64,000 bases of DNA from Verrucomicrobiota bacterium (GTDB lineage: Bacteria; Verrucomicrobiota; Verrucomicrobiia; Limisphaerales; UBA9464). The stretch lies in assembly GCA_016871805.1 (NCBI GenBank), contig VHCG01000008.1, forward strand, positions 40,391 to 104,390, read 5' to 3'. This document shows, piece by piece, positions 61,114 to 64,000 of this stretch (position 1 is its first letter; every line of letters begins with the position of its first letter). Both the position numbers and the translations under genes were made by a program. The notes under the pieces were generated by a model. It did not search any database. It worked only from the letters and a program-made list of their open reading frames with translations, and had not been told where the DNA came from.

Positions 61114-64000
61114 CAGCCTCAAATTCCCTCCATGCTGGCTTTCGGCCTCGTGCGGTTCTCCAGCGCTTGGGTTCCCTGCTGGCGTGTCTGATGGGTCCGG
61201 TTTCGGCCGCCGATCCCGTCGCCTTGGAATCCGGCCCCGTCGCCGTCGACACCCTGCCGTATGTGCGGGTCAACGGCATCGACCAGGACGTCGGAGGGCG
61301 GTTTGCGCCTCCGGTGACGGTGCAGCTCCTCCCCCGGTTCGCGGACGGGGCGGTCCACTTCACGCTGGACGGTTCGGAGCCGACCCCGCAGTCCCCCAAG
61401 TACACCCAGCCGCTGGTGCTCCAGCAGAGCGCCGTGTTGCGGCAGATCTCCGTACGGGCCGGCGGCGCAGAGATCGCTCCCGTGCCCTCGGTATCGTTCG
61501 AGGTGGTCTTCGATTCCACCCCTTTTTCAGTCGGGGTGGCTTCGTCCCCCATCGCGGTCGACACCTTCCCGCTGGCCCGGGTGACCGGGAATGAGGTCAA
61601 CGGACCGCTCCGGATCCGGGAAGGCACCGCGGTCGAACTCGTGTCGCGGTTCCCCGCTGGGACTGTTTTCTACACGCTCGATGGATCCCTCCCCACCCTG
61701 GCCTCGCCTCGGTATGAGAAGCCCCTCCCGCTGACCCAGTCCGCCCAGCTCCGGCAGCTTGCGGTGTCGGCGGATGGACGTGAGACGACCCTGGTCCGCG
61801 TCCTGGATCTGCAGGTCGTCGGGGATGATCGCCCATTCGTCGCCTCGGGGGAGTCCGGGGTGGTGCACCTCGACACCTACCCGCCCCTGATCGTCAACGG
61901 GCAGGAGATCGATCAGTCGGTTCGCGTCGGGGATCGGGCCACGCTGCAGCTGGTGAGCCGGTTTCCCGGGGGACAGATCTTCTACACGCTCGATGGCTCC
62001 GAGCCCTCGCTCGGGTCCACCCGCTACTCGGGGCCGGTCGCGGTCGAGCGCAGCGTGATCGTGCGCCAGCTCGGGATCAGCGAGGACTTCACCGAGACCG
62101 CCACCGTCTGGCCCGTCGGGGTCGAGGTCGTCCCCACCTACCGTCTCGCCACGGCGACCACCGGACCGGGTCGGATCACGCGGGATCCGGCGCTGGACCG
62201 GTATCTGCAGGACGACGTCGTCCTGGTGCGGGCGGTGCCGAATGCCGGGGCGCGCTTTGTGCGGTGGGAGGAGGATCTGTCGGGAGCCTTCCCCGAACGG
62301 AACGTGGCGATGGGACGGGATCGGTCGATCCGCGCCGTCTTCGAATCCATCCCGCGCTTCCCGCTCGAGGTGGCCGCCGCGGGTGGCACGGTGACCGGCG
62401 GCGGGTTGCAGTTCGAGGGCGCCACGGTGGATCTCCTGGCGACGCCTTTGGCGGGCTGGTCGTTCCTGGGGTGGACCGGGGATCATGTGGGGGTGGAGAC
62501 GAACTTCAGCTGGGTGGTGGAAGGTCCGGCGCGGTTCGTGGCCCGATTCGGGACGCCGATCACCACCGTGGCCACGGGGGGCGGCCGCATCGCGTTGGAA
62601 CCGGACCTGCCGGTCTATCCCCATGGGACCGTGGTGAAGGTGCTGCCGATCCCCAACCCGGGTCAGTCGCTGGTGCTGTGGGGCGGGACCGGGGCGGGAC
62701 AACCCAAGGGGGAATGGCTCCTGACGGTCACCAACGCCCAACCCCGGGTGACGGCCCTGTTCCAGGCCCTCGCTCCCGATCGCGTGGTGCTGACGGTCCA
62801 GAGCACGCTGGGCGGACGGGTCCAGCAACCCAACGCCGAGGGGCTGTACGCGAAGGGTACCGAGGTGACCCTCACCGCGATCCCGGAGACGGGCTATGAA
62901 TTCTCGGGCTGGACCGGCGATGTCACCGGTACCGCCGCGCAGGTGACGCTGCGGTTGGACGCCAGCCGGACGGTGCGGGCGGAGTTCCGTCGTGCCGGGG
63001 TGGTGAGTCATCCGCTCACGGTGACGGTCGACGGTCCCGGCGTCGTGCGCCGCATACCGGACCAGGGGGCCTATGAGATTGGCAGCGAGGTCGAACTCGT
63101 GGCCGAGCCGAAGGGCGATGCGGTGCTGGGCGGGTGGACCGGGGCGGTCATGGGCGCGGCCCGACGCGTCCGGGTGACAATCACGGGTCCCACCGTGGTC
63201 GGGGCGCGCTTCCTGACGCTCCATCCGGTGGCCACGGAGGTCCGGGGCGAGGGCCAGGTCCTGTTGAGTCCGCCGGAGGCGCGTTATGCCGAGGGGACGG
63301 TGATCTCATTGACCGCCAAGCCGGCGGAGGGCTGGGGGTTTGTGCAGTGGAGCGGGGATCTGGTGACGACGGCCCAGGAGGCCGGGTTGACGATCGATGC
63401 CCCCAAGCGGGTGGTGGCGGAGTTTGCGCGGTTGGGGACCCTGACGACCCGGGTGCTGGGGCAGGGGACGATTGGGCGGAGTCCGGATGCGCCGTCGTAT
63501 CTGCCGGGCACGGTGGTGACCTTGCGCGCCCAGGCGGCGGCGGGCTGGAGGTTCGCCCGATGGAGCGGCGGGGCGACGGGAACCAACGCCGAGGTCGCGG
63601 TCGTGGTGGGGCGCACCGAGGCGATCGTGGCGGCGTTTGTCGACGGCGAACCGCCGGTGCTGGGCGTGTTGGAACCCGGGGCGGGAACGGTGACCGAGGG
63701 TCGGTTCCGGCTGAAGGGAACGGTGTCGGACAACGTGGGGGTGGGTTCGGTGGGCTGGACCTGGAACGGGAGTCCGCAGCCCGAGCTGATCGTGCGGGAG
63801 GGAGGGTTTGAGTCGGCCGCGCTGGAACTGAAGGTGGGTCTGAACCGTCTCGAGGTGACGGCGCGGGACACGACGGGCAACGAGTCGCGGGTGGTCCGGG
63901 AGGTCACCTGGACTCCGGTGCGGCTCCTCGAGGTGGGGACGGCGACGGAGGTGCAGGAGGGACAACGACTGGTCTACCCGGTCCGCCTCGTGGCGCCGGG
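61110..64000 (+). CDS. Giant secreted repeat protein, 5' part (runs off window)
   Basis: The frame is open from the ATG at 61110 to the window end (over 960 residues, stop not seen). A signal peptide ends near AAD (about 33). Three chitobiase/hexosaminidase C-terminal-like modules follow, with cores VHFTLDGSEPTPQSPKY, VFYTLDGSLPTLASPRY and IFYTLDGSEPSLGSTRY. Then come six to seven InlB B-repeat/Flg_new-like units with GW.F..W.GD cores (GWSFLGWTGD, GYEFSGWTGD, GWGFVQWSGD, GWRFARWSGG), then an Ig-like region with DNVGVGSVGWTWNG. It is likely a large cell-surface or adhesion protein. Its start overlaps the RT stop. Confidence 0.85.
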   Translation, partial: MTASNSLHAGFRPRAVLQRLGSLLACLMGPVSAADPVALESGPVAVDTLPYVRVNGIDQDVGGRFAPPVTVQLLPRFADGAVHFTLDGSEPTPQSPKYTQPLVLQQSAVLRQISVRAGGAEIAPVPSVSFEVVFDSTPFSVGVASSPIAVDTFPLARVTGNEVNGPLRIREGTAVELVSRFPAGTVFYTLDGSLPTLASPRYEKPLPLTQSAQLRQLAVSADGRETTLVRVLDLQVVGDDRPFVASGESGVVHLDTYPPLIVNGQEIDQSVRVGDRATLQLVSRFPGGQIFYTLDGSEPSLGSTRYSGPVAVERSVIVRQLGISEDFTETATVWPVGVEVVPTYRLATATTGPGRITRDPALDRYLQDDVVLVRAVPNAGARFVRWEEDLSGAFPERNVAMGRDRSIRAVFESIPRFPLEVAAAGGTVTGGGLQFEGATVDLLATPLAGWSFLGWTGDHVGVETNFSWVVEGPARFVARFGTPITTVATGGGRIALEPDLPVYPHGTVVKVLPIPNPGQSLVLWGGTGAGQPKGEWLLTVTNAQPRVTALFQALAPDRVVLTVQSTLGGRVQQPNAEGLYAKGTEVTLTAIPETGYEFSGWTGDVTGTAAQVTLRLDASRTVRAEFRRAGVVSHPLTVTVDGPGVVRRIPDQGAYEIGSEVELVAEPKGDAVLGGWTGAVMGAARRVRVTITGPTVVGARFLTLHPVATEVRGEGQVLLSPPEARYAEGTVISLTAKPAEGWGFVQWSGDLVTTAQEAGLTIDAPKRVVAEFARLGTLTTRVLGQGTIGRSPDAPSYLPGTVVTLRAQAAAGWRFARWSGGATGTNAEVAVVVGRTEAIVAAFVDGEPPVLGVLEPGAGTVTEGRFRLKGTVSDNVGVGSVGWTWNGSPQPELIVREGGFESAALELKVGLNRLEVTARDTTGNESRVVREVTWTPVRLLEVGTATEVQEGQRLVYPVRLVAP

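Noticed and set aside
60614..61594. Plus-strand open frame spanning the template repeat and continuing into the surface-protein gene
   Set aside because: It overlaps two better-supported frames. Its only meaningful part is the template repeat, which is not a gene.
1..64000. CRISPR arrays, transposases and prophage genes
   Set aside because: No regularly spaced direct repeats with spacers, no transposase or phage structural genes were found on reading both strands; the DGR is the only retroelement.

Overview
The window is GC-rich, almost fully coding DNA and reads as a chromosomal segment of a member of the Verrucomicrobiota (PVC group). The pointers are a large secreted PSCyt1/DUF1549/DUF1553 c-type cytochrome protein, a PVC-type heme-binding dehydrogenase, a decayed PEP-CTERM protein, a bacterial deoxyhypusine-synthase-like gene, and many secreted proteins beside ordinary housekeeping genes. 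This placement is an inference from gene content; no rRNA is present to confirm it.

Layout. 1-9.6 kb: a partial TPR protein, UDP-glucose dehydrogenase, a NUDIX hydrolase, RtcB RNA ligase, tRNA-Ala(GGC), a MOSC protein, peptide deformylase, a PfkB kinase, ParB, a xylose isomerase-type enzyme, a broken PEP-CTERM gene and the redox repressor Rex. 9.6-27 kb: the giant cytochrome protein, a secreted W-P-F repeat protein, an MlaE-MlaF-MlaD lipid-transport operon, an FHA protein, a sugar dehydrogenase, a lipoprotein, the deoxyhypusine-synthase homologue, a truncated malonyltransferase remnant, HPF, an amidohydrolase, an SDR, an EF-hand protein, LarB and MetF. 27-42 kb: the PVC heme dehydrogenase, a secreted metalloprotease followed by a headless degenerate copy, an OPT transporter, a decayed lipase, tRNA-Arg(TCT), and an MFS transporter plus GH13 pair for alpha-glucans. 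42-57.6 kb: mostly housekeeping genes, namely an EamA transporter, Rpe, FtsH, a metallophosphatase, DapF, a Tat-exported TIM-barrel protein, an Lhr-type helicase, AspRS and an M3 peptidase.

The most exciting part is 58.1-61.1 kb, a complete diversity-generating retroelement (DGR). It has a secreted formylglycine-generating-enzyme-fold target with a C-terminal variable repeat, an HRDC-domain accessory protein, and a DGR-type reverse transcriptase whose 3' end contains the template repeat. All 16 differences between the template and variable repeats fall at template adenines, the hallmark of adenine-specific mutagenic retrohoming. The HRDC, RT and downstream giant surface-protein genes overlap by 4 bp each, suggesting translational coupling.

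A second candidate novelty is a family of intergenic elements at about 50.2-50.6 kb and 57.56-58.02 kb, with a divergent relative at 42.0-42.1 kb. They have inverted ends built from a CGCGGAGACACGGAG-like sequence and a core of three consecutive hairpins conserved between the two best copies. Two of the elements run into the 3' ends of coding genes and supply their last codons.
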